From contig JBOGNO010000010.1 of assembly GCA_050747245.1 (NCBI GenBank), positions 1 to 64,000 of the forward strand: DNA of 64,000 nt, in the 5' to 3' direction. The translations under genes and the position numbers were made by a program. Below are positions 8,531 to 17,365 of this stretch, piece after piece (positions within the stretch are counted from its first letter, which is position 1; every line of letters begins with the position of its first letter). The stretch is from JBOGNO01 sp050747245. GTDB taxonomy: Bacteria; Acidobacteriota; Terriglobia; Acidiferrales; UBA7541. Under the pieces are notes generated by a model, which saw nothing but the letters and a program-made list of their open reading frames with translations, was not told the origin of the DNA and did no database searches.

Positions 8531-9767
8531 TCCGAGTTGGCGCGCCGCTTTGCTCGCGGACTCGCTCCGCGAGGCTTCGCCGGGTATCCGCGCGATTCTT
8601 GAGCGCTCGCTCGAGGGCCGCGAACTCGATTTCGACGAAGCCCTTCAACTCACTTCTGCCGACGGCCCAGACCTCCTCGCCCTGGTGAAGACCGCCGATG
8701 CAGTTCGCCGCAGGATCGTCGGCGACGCCATCACCTACGTCGTCAACCGCAATTTGAATTTCACAAACGTTTGTTTTGTGGGCTGCTCTTTTTGCGGATT
8801 CAGCCGCGGGCCTGGCGCCGCGGACGCCTATCTTCATCCCATCGACGCGCTGGTCGCCAAGTGCCACGAGGCCGTCGCTCGCGGCGCCACAGAAGTTTGC
8901 ATTCAAGGCGGCTTGCCGAGAAATTTTGACGGCTCTTTTTACGCCGCGCTTCTTCGCGCCGTCAAGGGGGAGCTTCCCGGCCTGCACATTCACGCCTATT
9001 CGCCGATGGAAATTTCCTATGGCGTCGAGCGCACGGGCCTCGAGCTTCGCGAATATCTCGCCACGCTGCACGCCGCGGGGCTCGGCAGCATCCCCGGCAC
9101 GGCCGCGGAAATCCTCGACGACGAAGTCCGCCGCGCCCTCAGCCCCAACAAGCTTTGTGCCGCGCGTTGGGTGGAAATCATCCGCGCCGCGCATTCGCTC
9201 GGCATTCCCTCCACCTCGACAATGATGTACGGCCACGTCGAGCGCCCCGAACATTGGGTGCGCCACATGATTCTCCTCCGCGAAATTCAAAAAGACACCG
9301 GCGGTTTCACCGAATTTGTTCCCCTCGCGTTCATTCATCCGCAGACCCGCCTGTACCAGATTGGAGGAGCGCGTCCCGGGAGCACGCTGCGCGAGGACCT
9401 CATCGTTCACGCGCTCGCCCGCCTTCTCTTCCAAGGCTGGATTCGCAACATCCAGGTTTCTTGGGTGAAGCTCGGATTCGATGGCGCGCTCGCTTGCCTC
9501 GAAGCGGGCGCCAATGATTTCAGCGGCACGCTGATGGAGGAAAGCATTTCCAAGGCCGCCGGCGCGGGTTTCGGCGAATCGGTCGAACCTCATGAATTTC
9601 ATTCGCTCATTCGTTCCATTGGCCGCATTCCTGCCGAGCGCAGCACCACGTACAAAATTCTGCACATCTTCGCGGTTGTTCCCGGCGAAGGAAATGAATC
9701 TTTGCCGCGGTCTGTGGCCCGCGAGCCAAATCTGCCCGATGCAGCGCTTCTGGAGACAACTTCCTGA
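8514..9767 (+). CDS. cofH: CofH: 5-amino-6-(D-ribitylamino)uracil-L-tyrosine 4-hydroxyphenyl transferase
   Basis: A 417-residue radical-SAM subunit of Fo synthase. Cys87, Cys91 and Cys94 in VCFVGCSFCGF form the cluster motif, followed by the CofH/MqnC-type blocks CIQGGLPRNFDG, HAYSPMEI, GSIPGTAAEIL and TSTMMYGH. It joins a tyrosine-derived fragment to the ribityl-uracil, and CofG closes the ring. The frame is open upstream, but the ATG at 8514 has a strong GAGAGGGAGG ribosome site and matches the family N terminus. MqnC/MqnE (futalosine pathway) are relatives, but adjacency to cofG and cofD settles the role. The TGA shares one base with the cofD ATG. Confidence 0.95.
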   Translation: MFKSLDPSWRAALLADSLREASPGIRAILERSLEGRELDFDEALQLTSADGPDLLALVKTADAVRRRIVGDAITYVVNRNLNFTNVCFVGCSFCGFSRGPGAADAYLHPIDALVAKCHEAVARGATEVCIQGGLPRNFDGSFYAALLRAVKGELPGLHIHAYSPMEISYGVERTGLELREYLATLHAAGLGSIPGTAAEILDDEVRRALSPNKLCAARWVEIIRAAHSLGIPSTSTMMYGHVERPEHWVRHMILLREIQKDTGGFTEFVPLAFIHPQTRLYQIGGARPGSTLREDLIVHALARLLFQGWIRNIQVSWVKLGFDGALACLEAGANDFSGTLMEESISKAAGAGFGESVEPHEFHSLIRSIGRIPAERSTTYKILHIFAVVPGEGNESLPRSVAREPNLPDAALLETTS

Positions 9768-10717
9768 TGAAAATCACGGCCCTGGCTGGCGGCATAGGGG
9801 CATCGAAACTCCTTCTTGGGCTGTACCGCGTAATGGATCCCGAAGATCTGACCATCATCGTGAACACCGGCGATGACATTGACATGCACGGTCTCTCGAT
9901 CTCTCCCGATGTGGATATCGTCACGTACACGCTGGCGGGAGTCGTCAACCCCAAGACGGGGTGGGGCTACCGCGACGAGACGTTTCAGGTTCTCGAACTT
10001 CTCAAAGGCTTCGGACGCGCCGGATGGTTCCAGCTGGGCGACAAGGATTTTGCCACGCACATTCATCGCACAGCTCTGATCCGGCGGGGCAATCCTCTTT
10101 CGCAAGTGACCGAAGCGATCCGCACTTCCATGGGCGTCAAGGCGCGCATCCTTCCCATGTCCGATGAAATGGTCTGCACCATGATCGACACCTACCAAGG
10201 CTCCATCCATCTACAGGAGTACCTCGTCAAATTTTCCACTGAGCCGGTGATCAGCAGCATCACGTACGTCGGCAGCGAGGAAGCCCGCCCTGCTCCCGGC
10301 GTTGTCGAAGCGATCGAGGCGGCAGATGGCATCATCCTCTGCCCGAGTAATCCGCTCATCAGCATCGGCCCGATTCTCTCCGTGCGGCAGATTCGCCAGG
10401 CCCTTGTGAAACGCCGCTCCAGAGTCGTTGCGGTTTCGCCGATCGTGGGCGGCAAGGCTCTCAAAGGCCCGCTCGAAAAAATGATGGCGCAACTCAAGAT
10501 GGAATGCTCGGCTGCAGGCGTCGCGAAAACGTATCGCGATATCGCGGCCACGTTCGTGCTCGACACCGTGGACGCGGCGGAGAAGTCCGCCGTCGAAAAG
10601 CTCGGCATGCGCGCCGTGGTCCTCCCCGCGGTGATGAATACGCTCGCCGACAAGGATCGCCTTGCCCACGGCGTCCTGGCGCAATTCGCTCGGAAAGCGA
10701 AGCGCGCCCATGGTTAG
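9767..10717 (+). CDS. cofD: CofD/FbiA: 2-phospho-L-lactate (or phosphoenolpyruvate) transferase
   Basis: A 316-residue CofD. The N-terminal ALAGGIGASKLLLGL is the nucleotide-binding GGxGA(S)K loop, followed by NTGDDIDMHGLSISPDVD and the TYTLAGVVNPKTGWG segment typical of the family. It transfers the phospholactyl or phosphoenolpyruvyl group from its GDP-activated form to Fo, making F420-0 or dehydro-F420-0; which donor is used cannot be read here. Its ATG overlaps the cofH stop by one base, a sign of translational coupling. The cofC gene follows after 33 bp. Confidence 0.95.
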   Translation: MKITALAGGIGASKLLLGLYRVMDPEDLTIIVNTGDDIDMHGLSISPDVDIVTYTLAGVVNPKTGWGYRDETFQVLELLKGFGRAGWFQLGDKDFATHIHRTALIRRGNPLSQVTEAIRTSMGVKARILPMSDEMVCTMIDTYQGSIHLQEYLVKFSTEPVISSITYVGSEEARPAPGVVEAIEAADGIILCPSNPLISIGPILSVRQIRQALVKRRSRVVAVSPIVGGKALKGPLEKMMAQLKMECSAAGVAKTYRDIAATFVLDTVDAAEKSAVEKLGMRAVVLPAVMNTLADKDRLAHGVLAQFARKAKRAHG

Positions 10718-10750
10718 CGTTTCGTTCGGTGCGGCGCGACCCGTCACGGA

Positions 10751-11419
10751 ATGAAGGCGCTGCTCATTCCCGTCAAGGAATTCGCGCGCGCCAAAGAGCG
10801 CCTCGCACAGCATCTTCCCGCCGCCCGCCGCGCCGGCCTGGCCCGCGCTTTCGCGGAAGATTTTTTTCGAGTCGTGCAGGCCGCGCGCGGATTCGAGCGC
10901 GTCTTCGTTGTCTCGAACGAGCCCGAAATTCTCGAGCGCGCGCGAACGCTCGGCTGGGAAACGATTCCCGAATCGCGGCAGAATTCGGAAAGCGATTCCG
11001 TGGATTCCGCCTCGCGGTGGTGCGCCGAGGGCGGCGTCACATCGCTATTGCGCCTGCCGGTGGATTTACCCATCGTCGCGCCGGAGGATATCGAGATGCT
11101 CTTCGCGCAGCAGCCGGCCGCGCCCGGCATGGTGATCGTTCCCTCGCGCGATGGCGACGGCACGAACGCCCTGCTGCGTACTCCCCCGGCACTTTTCAGT
11201 TCACATTTTGGTCCGGGAAGTTTTCGCAAGCATCTTGACGCCGCGGCCGGAGCGGGAGCGGGGATTTGCGTCGTGCGCAACCCGCGTCTCGAATTCGATG
11301 TGGACGATTGCGACGACCTCGGTCTCCTTTCTTCCACGCAGTCGCTCGGCTCCGCCACCGCAGCGTGGCTCGCGGATTACCGCGAGAGCCAATCGCGCTC
11401 CCGCTCCGCGAGTTTGTGA
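10751..11419 (+). CDS. cofC: CofC/FbiD: 2-phospho-L-lactate (or PEP) guanylyltransferase
   Basis: A 222-residue nucleotidyltransferase with the MobA-like fold. Visible blocks are IPVKEFARAKERL at the N terminus, LLRLPVDLPIVAPEDI with the metal-binding Asp, PSRDGDGTNALL, and FGPGSFRKH. It activates phospholactate or phosphoenolpyruvate with GTP to feed CofD. It is the last gene of the operon, 33 bp after cofD. No glutamyl ligase (CofE/FbiB) follows, so polyglutamylation must be encoded elsewhere. The downstream gap carries a strong hairpin at 11751-11792. Confidence 0.93.
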   Translation: MKALLIPVKEFARAKERLAQHLPAARRAGLARAFAEDFFRVVQAARGFERVFVVSNEPEILERARTLGWETIPESRQNSESDSVDSASRWCAEGGVTSLLRLPVDLPIVAPEDIEMLFAQQPAAPGMVIVPSRDGDGTNALLRTPPALFSSHFGPGSFRKHLDAAAGAGAGICVVRNPRLEFDVDDCDDLGLLSSTQSLGSATAAWLADYRESQSRSRSASL

Positions 11420-11880
11420 TCACCTCACTCGCATTCCGGAAAGATTTGCAGTAGCGCGTTACGAGGGAGTGGCCAGCGAATTTGGGCTCAGCCTCTTCGA
11501 GTTTTGATTATTTTTACTGGTCGTCTATCTCCTTTGTTTTCGTCATTTGATTCTGCCTGATTCCCAAGACAGTGTTTGTGTCTCGATTAGAAATTTGGAA
11601 CTCGTTGTTTTTAAATGAGTTAGTTCGGATCTTGTTTCCGGGTGTGTCTCGATTAACTTTTTCTTCGCCTCGGCGGTTAATATGTTTTTTGTTTTGTTTG
11701 ATTTGACAGCAGGTGGCAGGCATGTGAAGACCCGCGCGGCTTAAGAAAGCCGAAGGGCGGGGATTTGGGCCCCGCCCTTCGAGATATTTTTGAATAGACT
11801 TTAATCGTACCACAAGATGGCCGAAGAGTCCAGAGAGAAACAGGGACAGTCTTCACGCGACATGAAACGACTGCCGTGCG
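11420..11880. other. AT-rich gap with paired 17-nt motifs and a GC hairpin
   Basis: About 460 bp, visibly AT-richer than its surroundings. It holds TGTGTCTCGATTAGAAA at 11577-11593, a partial second copy TGTGTCTCGATTAA at 11643-11656, a small CGGCTT/AAGCCG hairpin, and the strong hairpin at 11751-11781. Read on the minus strand, the order hairpin then two motifs matches the element at 38.99-39.18 kb. An open frame across it (11514-11813, minus strand) shows no family resemblance and is treated as chance. Confidence 0.5.
11751..11792. terminator. rho-independent terminator-like hairpin, 12-bp perfect stem
   Basis: CGAAGGGCGGGG (11751-11762) and CCCCGCCCTTCG (11770-11781) form a perfect 12-bp stem with a 7-nt loop. 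On the plus strand AGATATTTTTG follows. It could end the cofGHDC transcript or insulate the kinase cluster, and on the minus strand it forms the hairpin part of the dispersed element. Confidence 0.7.
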
Positions 11881-11909
11881 TTGACTTGGGTACGAGCGCG
11901 GCCTAAGAT
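11881..11909 (+). promoter_or_regulatory. sigma-70 type promoter of kinase 1, leaderless spacing
   Basis: TTGACT (11881-11886), a 17-bp spacer and TAAGAT (11904-11909). The ATG begins only 10 nt after the -10 box, so transcription would start 1-3 nt before it, and there is no ribosome site. The same 29-bp block recurs before the other two kinases. Confidence 0.7.
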
Positions 11910-11918
11910 GAGCGGCAA

Positions 11919-14321
11919 ATGGCGGACTCCGCGTCTCTAATCGGCCAAACCGTCTCGCACTACCGCATCCTGGAAAAAATCGGCGGCGGAGGGATGGGTG
12001 TCATCTATAAGGCGGAGGACACCAAGCTCCACCGTTTTGTCGCGCTGAAATTTCTGCCAGAAGATATGGCCCACGACCGCCAGGCGCTGGAACGGTTTCG
12101 ACGCGAGGCACAGGCCGCCTCCGCTCTGGATCATCAAAATATCTGCGCCATTCACGACATCGGCGAAGAGGACGGCCGGGCGTTCATCGTCATGCAGTAT
12201 CTGGACGGCCAGACGCTGAAACACCGGATTGCCGGCAAACCGCTCCCGGTCGACGAGACTCTAGGCCTCTCGATCGAAATTGCCGACGCGCTCGATGCCG
12301 CGCACACGAAGGGTATCGTGCATCGCGACATCAAACCCGCCAACATTTTAGTCACCACCCACGGCCAAGCCAAGATTCTCGATTTTGGCTTGGCAAAACT
12401 CACTCCTGTTCGCGGTGCGGCGAGCGAATCCGCAATGCCTACGGTGGATTCCGCCGACCCCACACTGACAGCTCCTGGCTCGACCATCGGCACCGTCGCT
12501 TACATGTCGCCCGAGCAAGTGCGTGGAGAAGAGCTGGATGTGCGGACGGATTTATTTTCATTTGGCGTGGTGCTCTACGAAATGGCAACGGGCGTGTTGC
12601 CTTTTCGCGGCGACACCTCGGGCGTCATCACCAATGCCATCCTGGAACGATTGCCGGTCCCTTCGGTGCGGCTGAATCCCGATCTCCCAGCGGAACTGGA
12701 TCGGATTATCACAAAGTGTCTGGAAAAAGACCGAAACCTTCGATACCAGCACGCCTCCGAGCTGCGGGCGGACCTCATCCGCGTAAAGCGCGACAAAGAC
12801 GCGACGGGATCGGCAGCTTCTGAATTACCTCCTCCCCCCAAGACAATTGCGAAGCGCGCTGGTTTGACATTCGGCGCGCTTGCTCTGGCAGCAATCTTGA
12901 TTGTAGCCGCGGTTTATTTCCATCCCGCCGGGAACGCCGGGAGCATCGACTCCATCGCGGTCTTGCCGTTCGCTAACGTGAGCGCGGATCCAAACACGGA
13001 ATACCTGAGCGATGGTGTCACGGAAGGGCTTATCAACAGTCTTTCGGAACTGCCCCATCTGACCGTGATGTCGCGCAGTTCGGTCCGCCGGTACGCAGGA
13101 CGGGATACGGATCCCCAAGCTGCTGGGCGCGAGCTCAAGGTTCAAGCCGTTCTGACCGGCGGGGTGGTTCAGCGAGGCGAGGACCTCACAATCAGCGTCG
13201 AACTGGTGAAAGTAGCGAACAACAGCCATCTCTGGGGCGAGGAGTATCACCGTAAAGTGTCCGAGCTTCTGTCCATACAAGGCGACATCGCAAGAGACGT
13301 CTCAGACAAGCTGCGTCAGAAGCTCACGGGAGAGGACAAGGAGCGGATGGCCAAGCGCTCCACAACGAATCCCGAGGCGTACCGGCTCTACCTCGAGGGC
13401 CGCTACTACTCGGAAAAATACACGAAAGAGGGGGCGGACAAAGGAATCGAGTGCTTTCATCGGGCCATTGATCTGGATCCGAACTATGCTTTGGCCTACG
13501 CTGGATTGGCGTATGTGTACACCGTCATCGACAACGACTTTTTTTCGTCACCCCGCGAGGTCATGCCCAAGGCGAGCGAGGCGGCCAAAAAAGCCGTGGA
13601 GTTGGATGACACGCTTCCCGAGGCTCATCTGGAGATGGGAATCGTTCACTCCTGGTATGACTATGATTGGAATGCCGCCGAGAAGGAATACAGGCGCGCC
13701 ATTGAGCTTGAGCCGAACTACGCCCACGCCCACGAATACTACGGCTACTATTTGCTCACGCTGGGGCGCACGCAAGAAGCCATCGCAGAGGGCAAACGGG
13801 CCCTCGAACTGGATCCGCTTTCCCCTGAAGTTGGCGCGAATGTCGGCGATATTTTTTATTACGCACGCCAAAATGACCTGGCGATCGACACACTCCGTAA
13901 GACGCTCGAATTGGACCCAAATCTTTGGCCCACCCACATGTTCCTTGGATTGGCCTACGAGGCCAAGGGTGATCTTTCGCGTGCCATGTCCGAGCTTCGC
14001 AGGGCCAGTGAACTAGGGGCAACCGTACCCTGGCCGGAGGCAGAGCTTGCCCACGCTTATGCCGTGTCAGGGAAGAAAAGCGAGGCTCAAGAAATCCTCA
14101 GGCAGCTCGAAGAACATTCCAAGCAAAGCTACATCTGTGCCTACAACTTCGCCGAAATTTATATCGGGCTCGGCGACAGGAGGCAGGCCCTCACGTCGCT
14201 CGAGAAGGCCTGTGCGGATCGTTCCCAGTTATTGACAATCTTAACGGCTGATCCAGAACTGGACAGCCTGCGCTCCGAACCCCGTTTCAAGGATTTGGTG
14301 CGCGGCATGGGTCTGCCGTAG
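11919..14321 (+). CDS. receptor-type Ser/Thr protein kinase with TolB-like and TPR domains (kinase 1)
   Basis: An 800-residue transmembrane kinase. Residues 15-290 are a Hanks-type kinase: P-loop GGGGMG (22-27), Lys44 in VALKF, HRDIKPAN (135-142), DFG (155-157), and activation-loop GTVAYMSPEQVRG. One membrane helix follows (about 314-334). The outer half starts with a TolB/FlgO-like domain (IAVLPFANVSADP) and continues as TPR repeats to the C terminus, where protein partners probably bind. All catalytic residues are intact. It is the first of three tandem paralogues and differs from the other two, which carry PD40 propellers. Its ATG lies 10 nt from a -10 box, implying a leaderless mRNA. Signal and substrates are unknown. 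Confidence 0.93.
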   Translation: MADSASLIGQTVSHYRILEKIGGGGMGVIYKAEDTKLHRFVALKFLPEDMAHDRQALERFRREAQAASALDHQNICAIHDIGEEDGRAFIVMQYLDGQTLKHRIAGKPLPVDETLGLSIEIADALDAAHTKGIVHRDIKPANILVTTHGQAKILDFGLAKLTPVRGAASESAMPTVDSADPTLTAPGSTIGTVAYMSPEQVRGEELDVRTDLFSFGVVLYEMATGVLPFRGDTSGVITNAILERLPVPSVRLNPDLPAELDRIITKCLEKDRNLRYQHASELRADLIRVKRDKDATGSAASELPPPPKTIAKRAGLTFGALALAAILIVAAVYFHPAGNAGSIDSIAVLPFANVSADPNTEYLSDGVTEGLINSLSELPHLTVMSRSSVRRYAGRDTDPQAAGRELKVQAVLTGGVVQRGEDLTISVELVKVANNSHLWGEEYHRKVSELLSIQGDIARDVSDKLRQKLTGEDKERMAKRSTTNPEAYRLYLEGRYYSEKYTKEGADKGIECFHRAIDLDPNYALAYAGLAYVYTVIDNDFFSSPREVMPKASEAAKKAVELDDTLPEAHLEMGIVHSWYDYDWNAAEKEYRRAIELEPNYAHAHEYYGYYLLTLGRTQEAIAEGKRALELDPLSPEVGANVGDIFYYARQNDLAIDTLRKTLELDPNLWPTHMFLGLAYEAKGDLSRAMSELRRASELGATVPWPEAELAHAYAVSGKKSEAQEILRQLEEHSKQSYICAYNFAEIYIGLGDRRQALTSLEKACADRSQLLTILTADPELDSLRSEPRFKDLVRGMGLP

Positions 14322-14323
14322 TA

Positions 14324-14422
14324 GCAAAAGCCATTCGAGCTTTTCTCGCCTTGTGGAAAGAGGTCGAGCCCGATATCCCCATCCTCCGCGCCGCCAAATC
14401 CGAATACGCTGCGCTTCGTTGA
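14324..14422 (+). pseudogene. relic of the C-terminal end of a TPR kinase (32 codons plus stop)
   Basis: Directly after kinase 1, in a different frame, 32 codons read AKAIRAFLALWKE...DIPIL...AKSEYAALR and then TGA. This closing motif (LWKE-x-DP-D-x-PIL-x-x-A-x-x-EYA-x-L) is the usual C terminus of long TPR-bearing acidobacterial kinases, but no gene precedes it. A related tail lies at 20109-20231. The TGA overlaps the -35 box of the kinase 2 promoter. It looks like what remains after deletion or recombination between paralogues. Confidence 0.6.
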
Positions 14423-14447
14423 CTTGGGTACGAGCGCGGCCTAAGAT
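14419..14447 (+). promoter_or_regulatory. sigma-70 type promoter of kinase 2, leaderless spacing
   Basis: TTGACT (14419-14424), the same 17-bp spacer as before kinase 1, and TAAGAT (14442-14447). The kinase ATG is at 14457. No Shine-Dalgarno sequence lies between them. Confidence 0.7.
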
Positions 14448-14456
14448 GTGCGCCAA

Positions 14457-17276
14457 ATGGCGGACTCCGCGTCGCTAATCGGGCAGACCATCTCGCATTA
14501 CCGCATCGTCGAAAAACTCGGTGGCGGCGGCATGGGCGTGGTCTACGAAGCCGAAGACTTGACCCTCGGCCGCCATGTCGCCTTGAAATTCCTGCCCGAT
14601 GAACTGGCCCGCGATTCCCATGCGCTCGAACGCTTTCAGCGCGAAGCGCGGGCTGCTTCAGCGCTCAATCATCCCAACATCTGCACGATTTACGAGATCG
14701 GCGAGGGCGGCGGCCAGGTGTTCATCGCCATGGAGCTGATGGAAGGGGCCACGCTGAAGCAGCGCATCGGCGGCCGCCCCATGGAGCTGGAGGGACTGCT
14801 CGATCTGGGGATCGAAATTGCCGACGCTCTGGATGCCGCGCACGCCAAGGGCATTGTGCACCGCGACATCAAGCCGGCGAATATTTTTATAACCGAACGC
14901 GGCCACGCAAAGATCCTCGATTTCGGCCTGGCGAAGCAGACGCGAGCGGGCGGCACAGAGGGCCTGACGTTCTCCGCGGGGATGACCGCGGGCGTGGGCG
15001 AGGAGCTGCTGACCAGCCCAGGCACGGCCGTGGGAACCGTCGCCTACATGTCGCCGGAACAGGTGCGCGGCAAGGAGCTGGACTCGCGCACGGACCTCTT
15101 CAGCTTCGGCGCGGTGCTCTATGAAATGTGCACAGGGACCATGCCATTTCGCGGGGAAACCTCCGGTGTCATCACCGAAGCGATCCTGAACCGCGCGCCG
15201 GTGGCTCCGGTGCGGCTCAATCCGGACCTGCCGGCGAAACTCGAGGACGTGATCAACAAAGCGCTGGAGAAGGACCGCGAGCTGCGCTGCCAGACCGCTG
15301 CGGAGTTGCGCGGCGACCTGAAGCGGCTCAAGCGAGATACCAGCTCCGACCGCAGGCCCGCGGTTGACCGCAGCGAGTCGATTCCGGTGAGCGGGGCGAC
15401 GACTGCCGCTTCCGGGGTGATGCCGACGAGCGGTTCCTTCCCCGCGGCAACGAGCGGAGTGGTTATCGCAGCACCCGCCGCGCGCCCGCTGTGGCGACGG
15501 CCGTGGGTTGTCGCCTGCGCCGTAAGCGTTTTGGTGTTCGCGGCGCTGGTGTGGAAGCTGGCATTTAATTTCGGGTTTCAGGGGCGCCGCGCTGGCGATA
15601 CGGAAACCGCGCCGATGCAGATTTCCCAACTCACCAGCACCGGCGATGTGCAGGTTGGAGCGATCTCTCCGGACGGGCGGCTGGTGGCCTACGTGCGGCA
15701 GCAGCACGGGAAGTCGAGCCTGTGGATGCTGCAACTGGCCACGGGGAGCACGGCGCAGATTGCGGAGTTGCGGGATTCCCTTGGGGGCGGCCCGCGTTTT
15801 TCGCCCGACGGCAACTATATTTATTTCTCGCTTCAGGCGGCAGGGGCGCCCCAAGCAACGCTTTATCGCGTGGCATCGCTCGGCGGGCAGCCGGAGATCG
15901 TTCTGGATGACGTGCTCAGCACCATCGCGTTTTCCCCAGACGGCAAACGATTTGCGTTCATCCGGCCGGCGGCTGCGAAACACGAGAGCTATTTGATGAT
16001 AGCGGAGTCAGACGGTTCGAATGTTCATGTGGCGGCGACGAAGAAGGAGCCCCAGGCATTCGTTCCTGTCGGGCCCATCTGGCTACCCGATGGCCAGCAC
16101 GTCGCGGTTGTGGCCCTAGATAATGTCGCCCGCATCGGTGAACACATCGAGGTCGCGGACCTGGGGACCGCGGCGTCCGCCCCCTTGGGCAGTTTCAGCT
16201 GGTTCTCCGTTGGCCGTTTATCCTGGCGTTACAACCCGGACGCTGTCGTCTTTGCCGGGTATGAGAAGCTGGGTGAGTATCGGCAGCAGATCTGGGAAGC
16301 CCTCTACCCGAGCGGGCAACTACGGCAAGTCTCGAATGACCCGAATTTCTACAGTGTTCCCGGACTGACGGCGGATGGCAACAGGCTGGTGGCCGCGCAA
16401 AGGCTGCCGCGCGGCGGCGTGTGGTTGGCGCCAGCCTCCAATCCCGACTCCGCGCGCCAAATCACACCCGGGACAAGCCGGCTGGACGGCAGTGGGCTGA
16501 CCTGGAACGGGAATGGCCAGATCGTCTACGGCTACATCGGCGGCAGCAGTTTTCGGCTGGCGAGGCTAGATATTCAAGGCGCGCAGCCCGTGGATCTCCA
16601 CCTGCCGGGCGAGGGCCAGATGGTTCCGGCATCGTGCGGGAACGGCTCGATAGTGTACGCGTCGGTTGTGAAAGCGAGCTTCTCCATCAGGCGCGCGGAC
16701 CTTAATGGAGGAATGCCGGTGGAGCTGGATTCCGGCCCCTCCAGTTTTGACCCTGTTTGCACCCCGGACGGCAAAATCGTTGTGTTCACAAAATCGGAGG
16801 GTAACGAAACCCGGTTGGTGCGGGTGCCGGCGATCGGCGGCACACTTCAAAAACTGAACGAGCTGAACATGGCTTGGCCGGCGGTATCTCCCGACGGCCG
16901 GCAGATTGCCGCGCTGTACTGGACTGATCCGACGGCGGTGCCCAAGCTGGCGCTGGTCCCCGTCGAAGGTGGGGCGCCGTCACAAGTGATTGACCTGCCA
17001 AAAGAAGTGGATCTCAACCCCGACGGAATTGCGCGAGGGCTCGCTTGGACCCCGGACGGCCGCCGCGTTGTCTTCCCGGTCTTGCTGAAGGGTGTGACTA
17101 ACCTGTGGGTGCAGCCGGTGGGGCCCTCTCAGGGCAAGCCCGCTCCGCAGCGGGAGTGGACGCATTTCTCCGCGAACAGCGTTATAAAATTTGCATTTTC
17201 ACCCGACGGCAAGCAATTGGCGCTGGCGCGCGACGCCTCCACTACGGACATTGTTTTGATCACCCGTCTACCCTGA
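14457..17276 (+). CDS. receptor-type Ser/Thr protein kinase with PD40 beta-propeller (kinase 2)
   Basis: A 939-residue membrane kinase. The kinase domain occupies about residues 15-290 with GGGGMG, VALKF lysine, HRDIKPAN and DFG all present. A Ser/Thr/Pro/Ala-rich linker and one transmembrane helix (about 345-367, RPWVVACAVSVLVFAALVW) lead to an outer domain of repeated PD40/WD40-like blades, each with an SPDG-type turn (AISPDGRLVAYV, RFSPDGNYIYF, AFSPDGKRFAF and later copies). The family probably senses ligands or envelope state through the propeller. The frame is open 9 bp further to a GTG, but the promoter spacing and the conserved MADSASLIGQ start favour the ATG at 14457. A 345-bp stretch is identical in DNA to kinase 3. 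Confidence 0.93.
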   Translation: MADSASLIGQTISHYRIVEKLGGGGMGVVYEAEDLTLGRHVALKFLPDELARDSHALERFQREARAASALNHPNICTIYEIGEGGGQVFIAMELMEGATLKQRIGGRPMELEGLLDLGIEIADALDAAHAKGIVHRDIKPANIFITERGHAKILDFGLAKQTRAGGTEGLTFSAGMTAGVGEELLTSPGTAVGTVAYMSPEQVRGKELDSRTDLFSFGAVLYEMCTGTMPFRGETSGVITEAILNRAPVAPVRLNPDLPAKLEDVINKALEKDRELRCQTAAELRGDLKRLKRDTSSDRRPAVDRSESIPVSGATTAASGVMPTSGSFPAATSGVVIAAPAARPLWRRPWVVACAVSVLVFAALVWKLAFNFGFQGRRAGDTETAPMQISQLTSTGDVQVGAISPDGRLVAYVRQQHGKSSLWMLQLATGSTAQIAELRDSLGGGPRFSPDGNYIYFSLQAAGAPQATLYRVASLGGQPEIVLDDVLSTIAFSPDGKRFAFIRPAAAKHESYLMIAESDGSNVHVAATKKEPQAFVPVGPIWLPDGQHVAVVALDNVARIGEHIEVADLGTAASAPLGSFSWFSVGRLSWRYNPDAVVFAGYEKLGEYRQQIWEALYPSGQLRQVSNDPNFYSVPGLTADGNRLVAAQRLPRGGVWLAPASNPDSARQITPGTSRLDGSGLTWNGNGQIVYGYIGGSSFRLARLDIQGAQPVDLHLPGEGQMVPASCGNGSIVYASVVKASFSIRRADLNGGMPVELDSGPSSFDPVCTPDGKIVVFTKSEGNETRLVRVPAIGGTLQKLNELNMAWPAVSPDGRQIAALYWTDPTAVPKLALVPVEGGAPSQVIDLPKEVDLNPDGIARGLAWTPDGRRVVFPVLLKGVTNLWVQPVGPSQGKPAPQREWTHFSANSVIKFAFSPDGKQLALARDASTTDIVLITRLP

Positions 17277-17327
17277 CTCGACAGGTGTAGCAGTTCTCCC
17301 GTTCGTAGAGCTCACTCCAGCCGCGCG

Positions 17328-17356
17328 TTGACTTGGGTACGAGCGCGGCCTAAGAT
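17328..17356 (+). promoter_or_regulatory. sigma-70 type promoter of kinase 3, leaderless spacing
   Basis: TTGACT (17328-17333), 17-bp spacer identical to the other two copies, TAAGAT (17351-17356), ATG at 17366. No ribosome site is present. Confidence 0.7.
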
Positions 17357-17365
17357 GTGCGCCAA

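Noticed and set aside
8319..9665. 448-residue minus-strand open frame opposite cofH
   Set aside because: High-GC shadow of a certain gene; its composition (Arg/Ala/Glu-rich, no motifs) is typical of antisense frames.
11514..11813. 99-residue minus-strand open frame in the AT-rich gap
   Set aside because: Crosses the hairpin and the repeated 17-nt motifs, with no family motif and no ribosome site; treated as chance.
14658..15983. 441-residue minus-strand open frame opposite kinase 2
   Set aside because: Antisense shadow; a copy of part of it recurs opposite kinase 3 simply because the kinases are duplicated.
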